Shown: positions 54,769-62,874 of the stretch, in pieces
How the letters are laid out: every line of letters begins with the position of its first letter
How positions within the stretch are numbered: the stretch's first letter is position 1
NCBI RefSeq assembly: GCF_036242395.1
Contig: NZ_CP108458.1
Coordinates: 5,084,001 to 5,148,000, forward strand
Direction of reading: 5' to 3'
Length of the DNA: 64,000 nt
From: Kitasatospora sp. NBC_01266
Lineage (GTDB): Bacteria > Actinomycetota > Actinomycetes > Streptomycetales > Streptomycetaceae
Made by a program: the position numbers and the translations under genes
Notes under the pieces: generated by a model
What the model was told of the DNA's origin: nothing
The model's input: the letters and a program-made list of their open reading frames with translations, nothing else
The model's database searches: none

Positions 54769-55509
54769 TCAGCTGGCCACGGTGTAGGCGACCAGCGAGA
54801 TGCCCACGTACTGCACGATGAACGCGCCCAGCGTGAAGGCGTGGAAGACCTCGTGGAAGCCGAACCAGCGCGGTGACGGGTTCGGCCGCTTGAGCCCGTA
54901 GATCACGCCGCCGGCGCTGTAGAGCAGGCCGCCGACGATCAGCAGCACGACCACGGCGACGCCGCCGGTGCGCAGGAAGTCGGGCAGGAAGAAGACCGCG
55001 GCCCAGCCGAGCGCGAGGTAGCAGGGCGTGTAGAGCCAGCGCGGCGCGCCGACCCAGAAGACCCGGAAGGCTATCCCGGCCAGCGCTCCGCCCCAGACCA
55101 GCCAGAGCAGCAGCTCACGCCGTCCGCCGTGCAGCAGCAGGATGGTGAACGGCGTGTAGGACCCCGCGATGATCAGGAAGATGTTCGCGTGGTCCAGCCG
55201 GCGCAGGATCGCGTCGCCGCGCGGGCCCCAGTCGAACCGGTGGTAGAGCGCGCTGATGCCGAAGAGCAGCCAGGCGCTGACCGAGTAGATCGTGCAGGCG
55301 AGCTGCGCCCGGGGTGAGTCGGCCAGGCAGATCAGCACGATGCCCCCCGCGACGGCGGCCGGGAACATCCCGGCGTGCAGCCAGCCGCGCCAGGCGGGCT
55401 TGGCGGGCAGCGGTGAGGCACCGGCCGGAGGTGGTGCCTCCGTGGGCAGCGGGAAGCCCGTATCAGCAGTGGCCGCAACCGAGTTCTGATCCGCAGTCAT
55501 GCCGCTCAT
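54769..55509 (-). CDS. Hemolysin III family (PAQR-like) membrane protein
   Basis: This ~246-residue protein has seven membrane helices and the hemolysin III/PAQR signature His residues: SALYHRFDW near helix 3 and HEVFHAFTLGAF near the C-terminus, which bind a metal in PAQR-like enzymes. The role in bacteria is uncertain. ATG 55509 is used; ATG 55500 is nearly as good. A perfect palindrome lies just upstream of the start. Confidence 0.93.
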   Translation of the reverse strand: MSGMTADQNSVAATADTGFPLPTEAPPPAGASPLPAKPAWRGWLHAGMFPAAVAGGIVLICLADSPRAQLACTIYSVSAWLLFGISALYHRFDWGPRGDAILRRLDHANIFLIIAGSYTPFTILLLHGGRRELLLWLVWGGALAGIAFRVFWVGAPRWLYTPCYLALGWAAVFFLPDFLRTGGVAVVVLLIVGGLLYSAGGVIYGLKRPNPSPRWFGFHEVFHAFTLGAFIVQYVGISLVAYTVAS

Positions 55510-55512
55510 GCT

Positions 55513-55530
55513 ACCTACGCGCGCGTAGGT
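55513..55530. promoter_or_regulatory. Perfect 18-bp palindrome upstream of the hemolysin III gene
   Basis: ACCTACGCGCGCGTAGGT reads the same on both strands and ends 4 bases before the start codon (gene on the minus strand). It is a likely operator for a TetR-type repressor encoded elsewhere. Confidence 0.7.
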
Positions 55531-55776
55531 TACCGATAAGTAGGAAGTGCGGCCGGTTGGATTTATACAGAGTGGAGTAGTCGGGTGTGATCGAGGCAAC
55601 GTCCGGCTCGGACGCAATCGCCCGCCGATAGGCCAGTTTTTGGCCAATGAGTAGCAAAAGTTGAGGCAAGGCTGCCACTGTGCCGCGTTGGGGCTTGAGG
55701 ACCGGAGCTACGGTGTAACCACCCTCAACCCCCCGGACGCCTGTCCATGGTCGATCAGGCGTGAAACGGAGCGATC

Positions 55777-57603
55777 GTGTCGTACGAGAACTCTGCCGTC
55801 AGCGTCGCGGCACCCACCCGCCACCACCGTCTGCTGGCCTGGGTCAGCGAGATCGCTGAGCTCACCCAGCCCGACCGCGTCGTGTGGTGCGACGGCTCCG
55901 AAGAGGAGTACCAGCGCCTCGCGGACCAGTTGGTCGAGCTCGGTACCTTCAAGAAGCTCAACCCCGAGAAGCGGCCCAACTCCTACTACGCCGCTTCCGA
56001 CCCGAGCGACGTGGCCCGCGTCGAGGACCGCACCTTCATCTGCTCCGAGCAGGAGAAGGACGCCGGCCCGACCAACCACTGGAAGGCGCCCGCCGAGATG
56101 CGGGAGATCTTCAGCGGCGCGAGCGGCCTGTTCCGGGGCGCGATGAAGGGCCGCACGATGTACGTCGTGCCGTTCTCGATGGGCCCGGTCGGCTCCCCGC
56201 TGGCCGCGTACGGCGTCGAGCTCACCGACTCCGCCTACGTCGCCGTCTCGATGCGCGTGATGACCCGGATGGGCCAGGCCGTGCTCGACCAGCTCGGCGA
56301 GGACGGCGACTTCGTCAAGGCCGTGCACACCCTGGGCGCCCCGCTGGCCGAGGGCGAGGCCGACGTGCCGTGGCCGTGCAACACCACCAAGTACATCTCG
56401 CACTTCCCGGAGACCAGGGAGATCTGGTCCTTCGGCTCGGGCTACGGCGGCAACGCGCTGCTCGGCAAGAAGTGCTACGCGCTGCGGATCGCCTCCACCA
56501 TGGCGCGCGACGAGGGCTGGCTGGCCGAGCACATGCTCGTCCTCAAGCTCACCGCGCCCAACGGTGAGGTCAAGTACGTCACCGCCGCCTTCCCGAGCGC
56601 CTGCGGCAAGACCAACCTCGCCATGCTCCAGCCCACCATCCCGGGCTGGAAGGTCGAGACGATCGGAGACGACATCGCCTGGATGCGCTTCGGCGCCGAC
56701 GGGCAGCTCTACGCGATCAACCCGGAGGCCGGCTTCTTCGGCGTCGCCCCCGGCACCGGCGTGGACACCAACGCCAACGCGATCGAGACCCTGTGGGGCA
56801 ACACCGTCTTCACCAACGTCGCGCTGACCGACGACGGCGACGTGTGGTGGGAGGGCCTGACCGAGGAGCCGCCGGCCCACCTGACCGACTGGCGCGGCAA
56901 CGACTGGACCCCGGCCAGCGAGACCCCGGCCGCCCACCCGAACGCGCGGTTCGCCGTCCCGGCCGCGCAGTGCCCGACCATCGCCCCCGAGTGGGAGGAC
57001 CCGGCGGGTGTGCCGATCTCGGCCATCCTGTTCGGCGGCCGCCGGGCCACCGCCGTCCCGCTGGTCACCGAGTCCTTCGACTGGCAGCACGGCGTCTTCC
57101 TGGGCTCCAACATCGCCTCCGAGAAGACCGCCGCCGCCGAGGGCACCGTGGGCGAGCTGCGCCGCGACCCGTTCGCGATGCTGCCCTTCTGCGGCTACAA
57201 CATGGGCGACTACTTCGCGCACTGGATCAAGCTCGGCGCCGCCGCCGACGCGAGCAAGCTGCCGAAGATCTACTACGTCAACTGGTTCCGCAAGAACGCC
57301 GCGGGCAAGTTCGTCTGGCCGGGCTACGGCGAGAACAGCCGCGTGCTGAAGTGGATCGTCGAGCGCCTGCAGGGCACCGCGGCCGGTGTGGAGACCCCGA
57401 TCGGCGTGCTGCCGGCCAAGGACGCGCTCGACCTGGACGGGCTCGACCTGTCGGCCGAGGACCTGGAGCTGCTGCTCTCGGTCGACGCCGACATCTGGCG
57501 CCAGGAGGCCGCGCTGATCCCGGGCCACCTGGAGCTGTTCGGCGAGCACACCCCCGTCGAGCTGTGGGACGAGTACCGGGCGCTGCTCAAGCGTCTGGGC
57601 TGA
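55777..57603 (+). CDS. pckG: Phosphoenolpyruvate carboxykinase (GTP)
   Basis: This 608-residue enzyme converts oxaloacetate and GTP to phosphoenolpyruvate, CO2 and GDP in gluconeogenesis. It shows the kinase-1a P-loop FPSACGKTNLAML with the hyper-reactive Cys, the Mn/PEP-binding region MGPVGSPLAAYG, and GVPISAILFGGRR. The length fits the GTP-dependent family and not the ATP form. The GTG start at 55777 precedes the conserved N-terminus. Housekeeping metabolism; followed by a strong terminator. Confidence 0.98.
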   Translation: MSYENSAVSVAAPTRHHRLLAWVSEIAELTQPDRVVWCDGSEEEYQRLADQLVELGTFKKLNPEKRPNSYYAASDPSDVARVEDRTFICSEQEKDAGPTNHWKAPAEMREIFSGASGLFRGAMKGRTMYVVPFSMGPVGSPLAAYGVELTDSAYVAVSMRVMTRMGQAVLDQLGEDGDFVKAVHTLGAPLAEGEADVPWPCNTTKYISHFPETREIWSFGSGYGGNALLGKKCYALRIASTMARDEGWLAEHMLVLKLTAPNGEVKYVTAAFPSACGKTNLAMLQPTIPGWKVETIGDDIAWMRFGADGQLYAINPEAGFFGVAPGTGVDTNANAIETLWGNTVFTNVALTDDGDVWWEGLTEEPPAHLTDWRGNDWTPASETPAAHPNARFAVPAAQCPTIAPEWEDPAGVPISAILFGGRRATAVPLVTESFDWQHGVFLGSNIASEKTAAAEGTVGELRRDPFAMLPFCGYNMGDYFAHWIKLGAAADASKLPKIYYVNWFRKNAAGKFVWPGYGENSRVLKWIVERLQGTAAGVETPIGVLPAKDALDLDGLDLSAEDLELLLSVDADIWRQEAALIPGHLELFGEHTPVELWDEYRALLKRLG

Positions 57604-57615
57604 CCCGCCAAGACT

Positions 57616-57658
57616 CGGTCCGGCCGCCGCTGGCTCTGGAGGCGCGGCGGCCGGACCG
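57616..57658. terminator. Bidirectional terminator between pckG and the aminotransferase
   Basis: A perfect 15-bp inverted repeat (57616-57630, 57644-57658) with a 13-base loop lies between convergent genes. Confidence 0.85.
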
Positions 57659-57683
57659 TTGAGTTACCCGGACCGTTCAGCCC

Positions 57684-58898
57684 TTACGGCTGGACGTACC
57701 CGGACAGGAAGTCGCCGATCCGGGTGACCGCGTCCTCGATCTCCTCCGGACGGGGCAGCGTGACCAGCCGGAAGTGGTCCGGCGCGGGCCAGTTGAAGCC
57801 GGTGCCCTGGACGATCAGGATCCGCTGGGCGCGCAGCAGGTCGAGCACCATCTGCGCGTCGTCCTTGATCTTGTAGACCGAGGGGTCGAGCCGGGGGAAC
57901 GCGTACAGCGCGCCCTTCGGCTTCACGCAGCTGACCCCGGGGATCTCGTTGAGCAGCCGGTAGGCCGCGTCCCGGGACTCCAGCAGCCGCCCGCCCGGCA
58001 GGATCAGGTCCTTGATCGACTGCCGCCCGCCGAGCGCCGCCGCCACCGCGTGCTGGGCGGGCATGTTGGCGCACAGCCGCATGCTGGCCAGCACGGCCAG
58101 CCCCTCGATGTAGCTGCGGGCGCGGTGCCGGTCGCCGGAGAGCACCATCCAGCCGGAGCGGAAGCCGGCCACCCGGTAGGCCTTGGACATCCCGTTGAAG
58201 GTGACGCAGAACAGGTCGGGGGCCAGCGTGGCCAGCGGCACGTGCACCGCGTCGTCGTAGAGGATCTTGTCGTAGATCTCGTCCGCGTAGATCACCAGCT
58301 GGTGCCGGCGGGCGATCTCCACGATCCCCTCCAGCACCTCCTGCGGATAGACCGCGCCGGTCGGGTTGTTGGGGTTGATCACCACGATCGCCCGGGTGCG
58401 GTCGGTGACCTTGGCCTCGATGTCCGCCAGGTCCGGGTACCACTCGGAGAGCTCGTCGCAGCGGTAGTGCACGGCGGTGCCGCCGGCCAGGCTGACCGAG
58501 GCGGTCCACAGCGGGTAGTCGGGGGCCGGGACCAGCACCTCGTCGCCGTCGTCCAGCAGCGCGGTCATCGCGAGCTGGATCAGCTCGGAGACGCCGTTGC
58601 CGAGGAAGACGTCCTCCACGCTCAGTCCGTGCAGGCCGCGCTCCTCGTACTGCATGACCACCGCGCGGCGCGCGGCGAGCAGGCCCTTGGAGTCGCCGTA
58701 GCCGTGCGCGGAGGAGAGGTTGCGCAGGATGTCCTGCAGGATCTCCGGCGGCGCCTCGAACCCGAAGGCGGCCGGGTTGCCCGTGTTCAGCTTGAGGATG
58801 CGATGCCCCTGGTCCTCCAGTCGCATCGCCTCCTCGAGCACCGGGCCGCGGATGTCGTAGCAGACATTGGCTAGCTTGCTGGACTGGATGACCTGCAT
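57684..58898 (-). CDS. PLP aminotransferase, AlaA-like alanine/glutamate type
   Basis: This 404-residue fold-type I aminotransferase has NTGNPAAFGFEAP near the N-terminus, NPNNPTGAVYP, YADEIYDKILYD and the PLP lysine in SKAYRVAGFRSGW. The sequence style is that of the AlaA group, which makes alanine from pyruvate and glutamate; aspartate is a possible alternative substrate. It is convergent with pckG. Confidence 0.92.
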   Translation of the reverse strand: MQVIQSSKLANVCYDIRGPVLEEAMRLEDQGHRILKLNTGNPAAFGFEAPPEILQDILRNLSSAHGYGDSKGLLAARRAVVMQYEERGLHGLSVEDVFLGNGVSELIQLAMTALLDDGDEVLVPAPDYPLWTASVSLAGGTAVHYRCDELSEWYPDLADIEAKVTDRTRAIVVINPNNPTGAVYPQEVLEGIVEIARRHQLVIYADEIYDKILYDDAVHVPLATLAPDLFCVTFNGMSKAYRVAGFRSGWMVLSGDRHRARSYIEGLAVLASMRLCANMPAQHAVAAALGGRQSIKDLILPGGRLLESRDAAYRLLNEIPGVSCVKPKGALYAFPRLDPSVYKIKDDAQMVLDLLRAQRILIVQGTGFNWPAPDHFRLVTLPRPEEIEDAVTRIGDFLSGYVQP

Positions 58899-59032
58899 GC
58901 CGTCACTTTACGGGGCCGTCGGGAGCGCCCGGGCGTGTTCTTGCACACTCGCGCGGCGGGGTTCCGGACGGGCTTCGGCGGGTCGGGATCGTCCGGGGCT
59001 TAACCGGGCCGGGCGCAGGGGAGGAGGACCAC

Positions 59033-59725
59033 GTGATCCAACTGATCGTCGGAGCGCTCGCCGGTGCCGCCGCCGCCCCCGTCCTGCGGGCCGCCGCCGC
59101 CCGGTACGCGGTGCCGGCCGGCGTGCCGCTGGCCGCCTGCGGGGAGTGCGGGCGGGCCTCCTGGTGGCTGCCGCCGACCGGGCGCTGCCCGTCCTGCCGG
59201 GCGTGGTGGGGGCCGTCACCGCTGCTGGTCGAACTGGTCGCGGTCGGCGCGGGGCTGGCGGTGGGCGCGGCGGCGGCCTGGCCGGTCGGGCCGGCGCTCG
59301 GCTGGGTGGCCCTCTTCGCCGTGGTGCTCGCCTTCGTGGACGCCGCCGTGCACCGGCTGCCGGACGCGCTCACCCTGCCGCTCGGCGTCGGTACCGCGCT
59401 GCTGCTCGCGCTCGGCGGCTTCGACCGGCCCGGCGTGCTGCTGCGCTGCCTGGCCGCCGGCGTGGTGCTGGGGCTGGTCTACGGCGCGCTGGCGGCGCTC
59501 GGCCCGATGGGCCTGGGCGATGCCAAACTCGCCCTGACCCTGGGCGCGTTGCTCGCCTGGTACGGCTGGCGCACCGTCTTCGACGGTGCCTTCGCGGGCT
59601 TCCTGCTGGCGGCGGCCTGGGGCCTGCTGCTCCTGCTCACCCGGCGCGCGAAGGCGAAGGACCCGCTCCCGTTCGGTCCGTGCATGCTGCTGGGCGCGCT
59701 GGTCACGATACTGACGGTGCGTTAG
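59033..59725 (+). CDS. Prepilin peptidase (A24 family)
   Basis: This 230-residue membrane protein has an N-terminal cytosolic zinc-binding region with two CxxC pairs (ACGECG; CPSCR), several membrane helices and the two aspartates of the A24 aspartyl peptidases in FVDAAVHRLPD and GLGDAKLAL. It should cleave type IV/Tad-type prepilins at the membrane. GTG 59033 has a GGAGGAGG site. No pilin genes are nearby. Confidence 0.9.
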   Translation: MIQLIVGALAGAAAAPVLRAAAARYAVPAGVPLAACGECGRASWWLPPTGRCPSCRAWWGPSPLLVELVAVGAGLAVGAAAAWPVGPALGWVALFAVVLAFVDAAVHRLPDALTLPLGVGTALLLALGGFDRPGVLLRCLAAGVVLGLVYGALAALGPMGLGDAKLALTLGALLAWYGWRTVFDGAFAGFLLAAAWGLLLLLTRRAKAKDPLPFGPCMLLGALVTILTVR

Positions 59726-59737
59726 GAGCGCGGGTCG

Positions 59738-60901
59738 TCAGCCGGCCGCGACCTGGATCAGCCCGTACGTCCCGCTGACCCGCCAGTCCCGGCCGGTGGC
59801 GTCCAACTCGGCGACGGTCCGGGCCGTCAGGCCCACCACCACCTCCGACTTCAGCGTGCGCAGCGCCGCCACCGGACCCGGGAAGTGCGCCACCCGCTCG
59901 GCGAACGGCGTGGTCGGATCCCAGCGACGGTCACCCACCAGGCGGCGGTAGTTGAGGTCGCCCTTGACGATCGTCAGGTGCGCTGCCGCGAACTCCGCGC
60001 GCAGCTCGTCGGGCAGTTCGGCGAACGGCAGCGGGGCGCTGAGGAAGGGGTGGCTGCGGAGTACCAGCGACTCGTCCGCCAGCGCCGACCGGAGCCGCTC
60101 GCCGATCCGCCGAGCGGCCGAAGTCCCCTCCTCCCGCAGCCGGTTCACGGCGGCGACCACGTCGCGGACGGTCGCGTCCGAGACGTAGTACGGATAGGGC
60201 TTGACGTGCAGCACCACCTGGCAGGCGCGGTCCAGCAGGTGGTCGATCAGCACCAGGTCGGGCAGCAGCTCCCGCCCCGCGTTGTCGGCGACGTAGCAGA
60301 TCCGCGGGTGCCCGGTCCGCTCGACGGCGGACCAGAGGAGCTCGCTGTCGTCGACGAGCAGCCCGTGGGCGTCCTGGAGTGCGGTGGTGAGCTGGAAGCT
60401 CAGGTCGGCGCGGTTGCCCCAGAGCGCCGAGCGCAGCGCCGCCGACCGCCACCGCTGCGGTGGCAGCCCCTTCAGTCCGTCCAGCGCGGCCAACTCCTCG
60501 GCCACCTCGGGCCCGGCCAGTTCGGCCGCCTTGACCGGGCCGAACGGGTCGACGCCCTGCCAGGCCCCGGGCCGGAAGTAGCCGGTGGCTTCGAGCAGGC
60601 GCCGGTAGAAGTAGCTCTCCGCCCACAGGAACGGCACCTCGCCCCAGGGCCGCCCGTACCAGCGCTCGCCGCCCCACGCTCGCCACCGCGCGTGGTCGTG
60701 GGCGTCCGCCGGCAGCGGCTCCAGCGCGCCGCCGCCGGTGCTCTCCGCCAGCAGCCGCTCCACCGCCGCCCGTTCGCGCGGCCCGTACGGCACGGCGGCC
60801 AGCACCCGCCGGACCAGCTCGGGGTGCCGTTCGTGGAAGACCCGCCACGGGAACGACCCGGGCACACCGCTGAGGATCGTCGCGTTCGGCTCGCTCGTCA
60901 C
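59738..60901 (-). CDS. ARMT1-like (DUF89) damage-control phosphatase family protein
   Basis: This 387-residue protein matches the DUF89/ARMT1 family: an N-terminal helical region with WAESYFYRRLLEATGYF, the metal-binding Asn/Asp in ICYVADNAGRELLPDL, and the KGDLNYRRLVGDRRW loop. Members are metal-dependent phosphatases that may remove damaged sugar phosphates; a methyltransferase role was also proposed for ARMT1. Divergent from the LysR gene. Confidence 0.88.
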   Translation of the reverse strand: MTSEPNATILSGVPGSFPWRVFHERHPELVRRVLAAVPYGPRERAAVERLLAESTGGGALEPLPADAHDHARWRAWGGERWYGRPWGEVPFLWAESYFYRRLLEATGYFRPGAWQGVDPFGPVKAAELAGPEVAEELAALDGLKGLPPQRWRSAALRSALWGNRADLSFQLTTALQDAHGLLVDDSELLWSAVERTGHPRICYVADNAGRELLPDLVLIDHLLDRACQVVLHVKPYPYYVSDATVRDVVAAVNRLREEGTSAARRIGERLRSALADESLVLRSHPFLSAPLPFAELPDELRAEFAAAHLTIVKGDLNYRRLVGDRRWDPTTPFAERVAHFPGPVAALRTLKSEVVVGLTARTVAELDATGRDWRVSGTYGLIQVAAG

Positions 60902-60959
60902 CGGTGCACTCTACGGCCAGGCCGGCGACGGTTGCGTGAGCGCGCCGCCGCCGGTTCTG

Positions 60960-61946
60960 ATGGTCGGCATGGACCTCGACCCGAAGCGCCTGCTGGTGCT
61001 GCACGCCGTCGCGGACGCCGGCGGCATCACCGCCGCCGCCCGCCGGTTGGGCGTCACCCCGTCCGCCGTCTCGCAGGCGCTCGCCAGACTCGAGCGGGAG
61101 GCCCGGGTCCCGCTGCTCGACCGGGGCGGCACCCGCTCGGGACTGACCGCCGCCGGGCGGACGCTGGCCGCGCGGGGCCGCGCGATCGCCGAGGAGCTGG
61201 ACCGGGCCGAACGGGAACTCACCCTGATCGGCGCGCCGGTGGCCGGGCCGCTGGTGATCGGCGCGATACCCAGCTACCTGCCGGTGGTCTGCCACGCGCT
61301 GGCGCTGCTGGCCGAGCGCCATCCGCTGCTGGAACCGACGGTGCACGAGCTGCGCGCCGAGCGGCCCCAACTGGACTGCCTGCGCGACGGCGAGGTCGAC
61401 CTGGCCGTCCTGCCGGTGCACGACCTGACCCCGCCGCCGACCCCGCCCGGCGCCCTCTACCTGATCCTGCTGCGCGACGAGTACCGCGTCGTCGTCCCGC
61501 CGCAGTGGCCCGAGCCGCGCGACTTCGTCGAACTCACCAAGGCGCCGTGGATCGTGGGGGCTCCGGGCTCGGCGATCGCCGAGGTCTTCGAGCGGCTGGT
61601 CACGGCGCACGGCCTCACCCCCGCCCGCCGTCACCTGGCCACCACCCGCTCGGCCACCCAGACGCTGCTGCGCGGCGGCCTCGGCGCGGCGGTGCTGCAG
61701 GCGGGCGGCGCGGCGATGATGCGCGGCGCGTGGGGTCTGACCGTCACCCGGCTGCCGGTGGCCGGCTTCATGCAACTGCGCGGCTACTACCGGACCGGAG
61801 CCGACGGGCCGTCACCGGCGGTGGCGGCGGCGATGCTGGCGCTCACGGAGGCGACCCGCCAGGCCGGGATCGCGGTGGACGACCTCGGGGTGCTGGAGCG
61901 CGAGCCCTACCTGCTCAAGCCGAGCACCAGCGGGCCGCACCGCTAG
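60960..61946 (+). CDS. LysR-family transcriptional regulator
   Basis: This 328-residue regulator has an N-terminal winged helix (RLLVLHAVADAGGITAAA, then VTPSAVSQALARLEREA) and a periplasmic-binding-like effector domain (~90-300). ATG 60960 or 60969 are both possible. It is divergent from the ARMT1-like gene, which it may control. Its TAG stop codon lies in the CTAG end of the MITE-like element that follows, so insertion probably set the present C-terminus. Confidence 0.92.
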   Translation: MVGMDLDPKRLLVLHAVADAGGITAAARRLGVTPSAVSQALARLEREARVPLLDRGGTRSGLTAAGRTLAARGRAIAEELDRAERELTLIGAPVAGPLVIGAIPSYLPVVCHALALLAERHPLLEPTVHELRAERPQLDCLRDGEVDLAVLPVHDLTPPPTPPGALYLILLRDEYRVVVPPQWPEPRDFVELTKAPWIVGAPGSAIAEVFERLVTAHGLTPARRHLATTRSATQTLLRGGLGAAVLQAGGAAMMRGAWGLTVTRLPVAGFMQLRGYYRTGADGPSPAVAAAMLALTEATRQAGIAVDDLGVLEREPYLLKPSTSGPHR

Positions 61947-62121
61947 GGGCCGTCGTCAAACCCCCTTCTGCTCGGCGACGCCATGCACGCACTCTCGCCG
62001 CACCGGGCACAGGCCCAAGTACGTCCAGTACGAGGGCCTGCGCCCGGCACGCCGAGAGCACGCACCTGACGCCGCCAAGCCGCCCTGCGGGCGACAAAGG
62101 GGGGTTGACGACAGCCCCTAG
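61943..62121. mobile_element. 179-bp MITE-like element bounded by CTAG
   Basis: The outer 25 bases (61943-61967 and 62097-62121) are inverted repeats with only two mismatches, each beginning CTAGGGGC, then GTCGTCAA. The interior is also a long imperfect palindrome centred near 62030, in which many mismatches would form G-U pairs in a minus-strand transcript. No ORF is inside. CTAG at both ends fits a target duplication of an IS5-type element. I recall similar intergenic copies from other streptomycetes, but this is unverified. Confidence 0.78.
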
Positions 62122-62169
62122 GCCGCTCCGGACCGGGCTGCTGCCGCCCGCGCAAGGCCGCAGGCCGGG

Positions 62170-62874
62170 TCAGCCGGCGAACCCCGGCACCACCAGGCCG
62201 GATTCGTAGGCGATCACCACCGCGTGGGTCCGGTTCTGCGCGCCGAGCTTGGTCAGCACGTTCCCGACGTGCGTCTTGACCGTCTCCAGGCTCACCGTGA
62301 GCGACTCGGCGATCTCCGGGTTGGACAGGCCGGTGGCCATCAGCCGCAGCACCTCCTCCTCCCGCCCCGTCAGCGCGGCCCGGGGCAGCGCCTCGGCGGA
62401 GCCCAGCGGGCGGGCGGCGACCATCCGGCGCAGGGCCGCCGGGAAGAGGATCGCCTCGCCTGCCGCCACCACCCGCACCGCCTGCGCGATCTGCCGGACC
62501 GGCAGCCGCTTGAGCACGAACCCGCTGGCCCCGGCGCTGAGCGCGGCGGTGACGTAGTCGTCGTTCTCGAAGGTGGTGATCACCACGACCTTCGGCGGTC
62601 CGGCCGCGTCGGCCGGTGCGGCCAGCAGCTGCCGGGTGGCCTCGATCCCGTTGCGGCGCGGCATCCGGACATCCATCAGGACCACGTCCGGCCGCAGCAG
62701 CCGGGCCCGTTCGACCGCCTCGACGCCGTCGGCGGCCTCGCCGACCACCGCGAGCCCCGGCTGGGCCGCGAGCAGCGTGCGCAGACCGCTGCGGGTCACC
62801 TCGTCGTCGTCCGCGATCAGCAGCGTCACGGGGGTGGCGACCGGGCCGGTTTCGCTCGGGTCAGGGCCGGTCAT
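62170..62874 (-). CDS. NarL/FixJ-type response regulator
   Basis: This 234-residue regulator has a receiver domain (phosphoacceptor in VVLMDVRMP) and a LuxR-type helix-turn-helix near the C-terminus (LTGREEEVLRLMATGLSN). Its start overlaps the kinase stop (ATGA). It is a second, separate two-component pair in the window. Targets are unknown. Confidence 0.95.
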   Translation of the reverse strand: MTGPDPSETGPVATPVTLLIADDDEVTRSGLRTLLAAQPGLAVVGEAADGVEAVERARLLRPDVVLMDVRMPRRNGIEATRQLLAAPADAAGPPKVVVITTFENDDYVTAALSAGASGFVLKRLPVRQIAQAVRVVAAGEAILFPAALRRMVAARPLGSAEALPRAALTGREEEVLRLMATGLSNPEIAESLTVSLETVKTHVGNVLTKLGAQNRTHAVVIAYESGLVVPGFAG

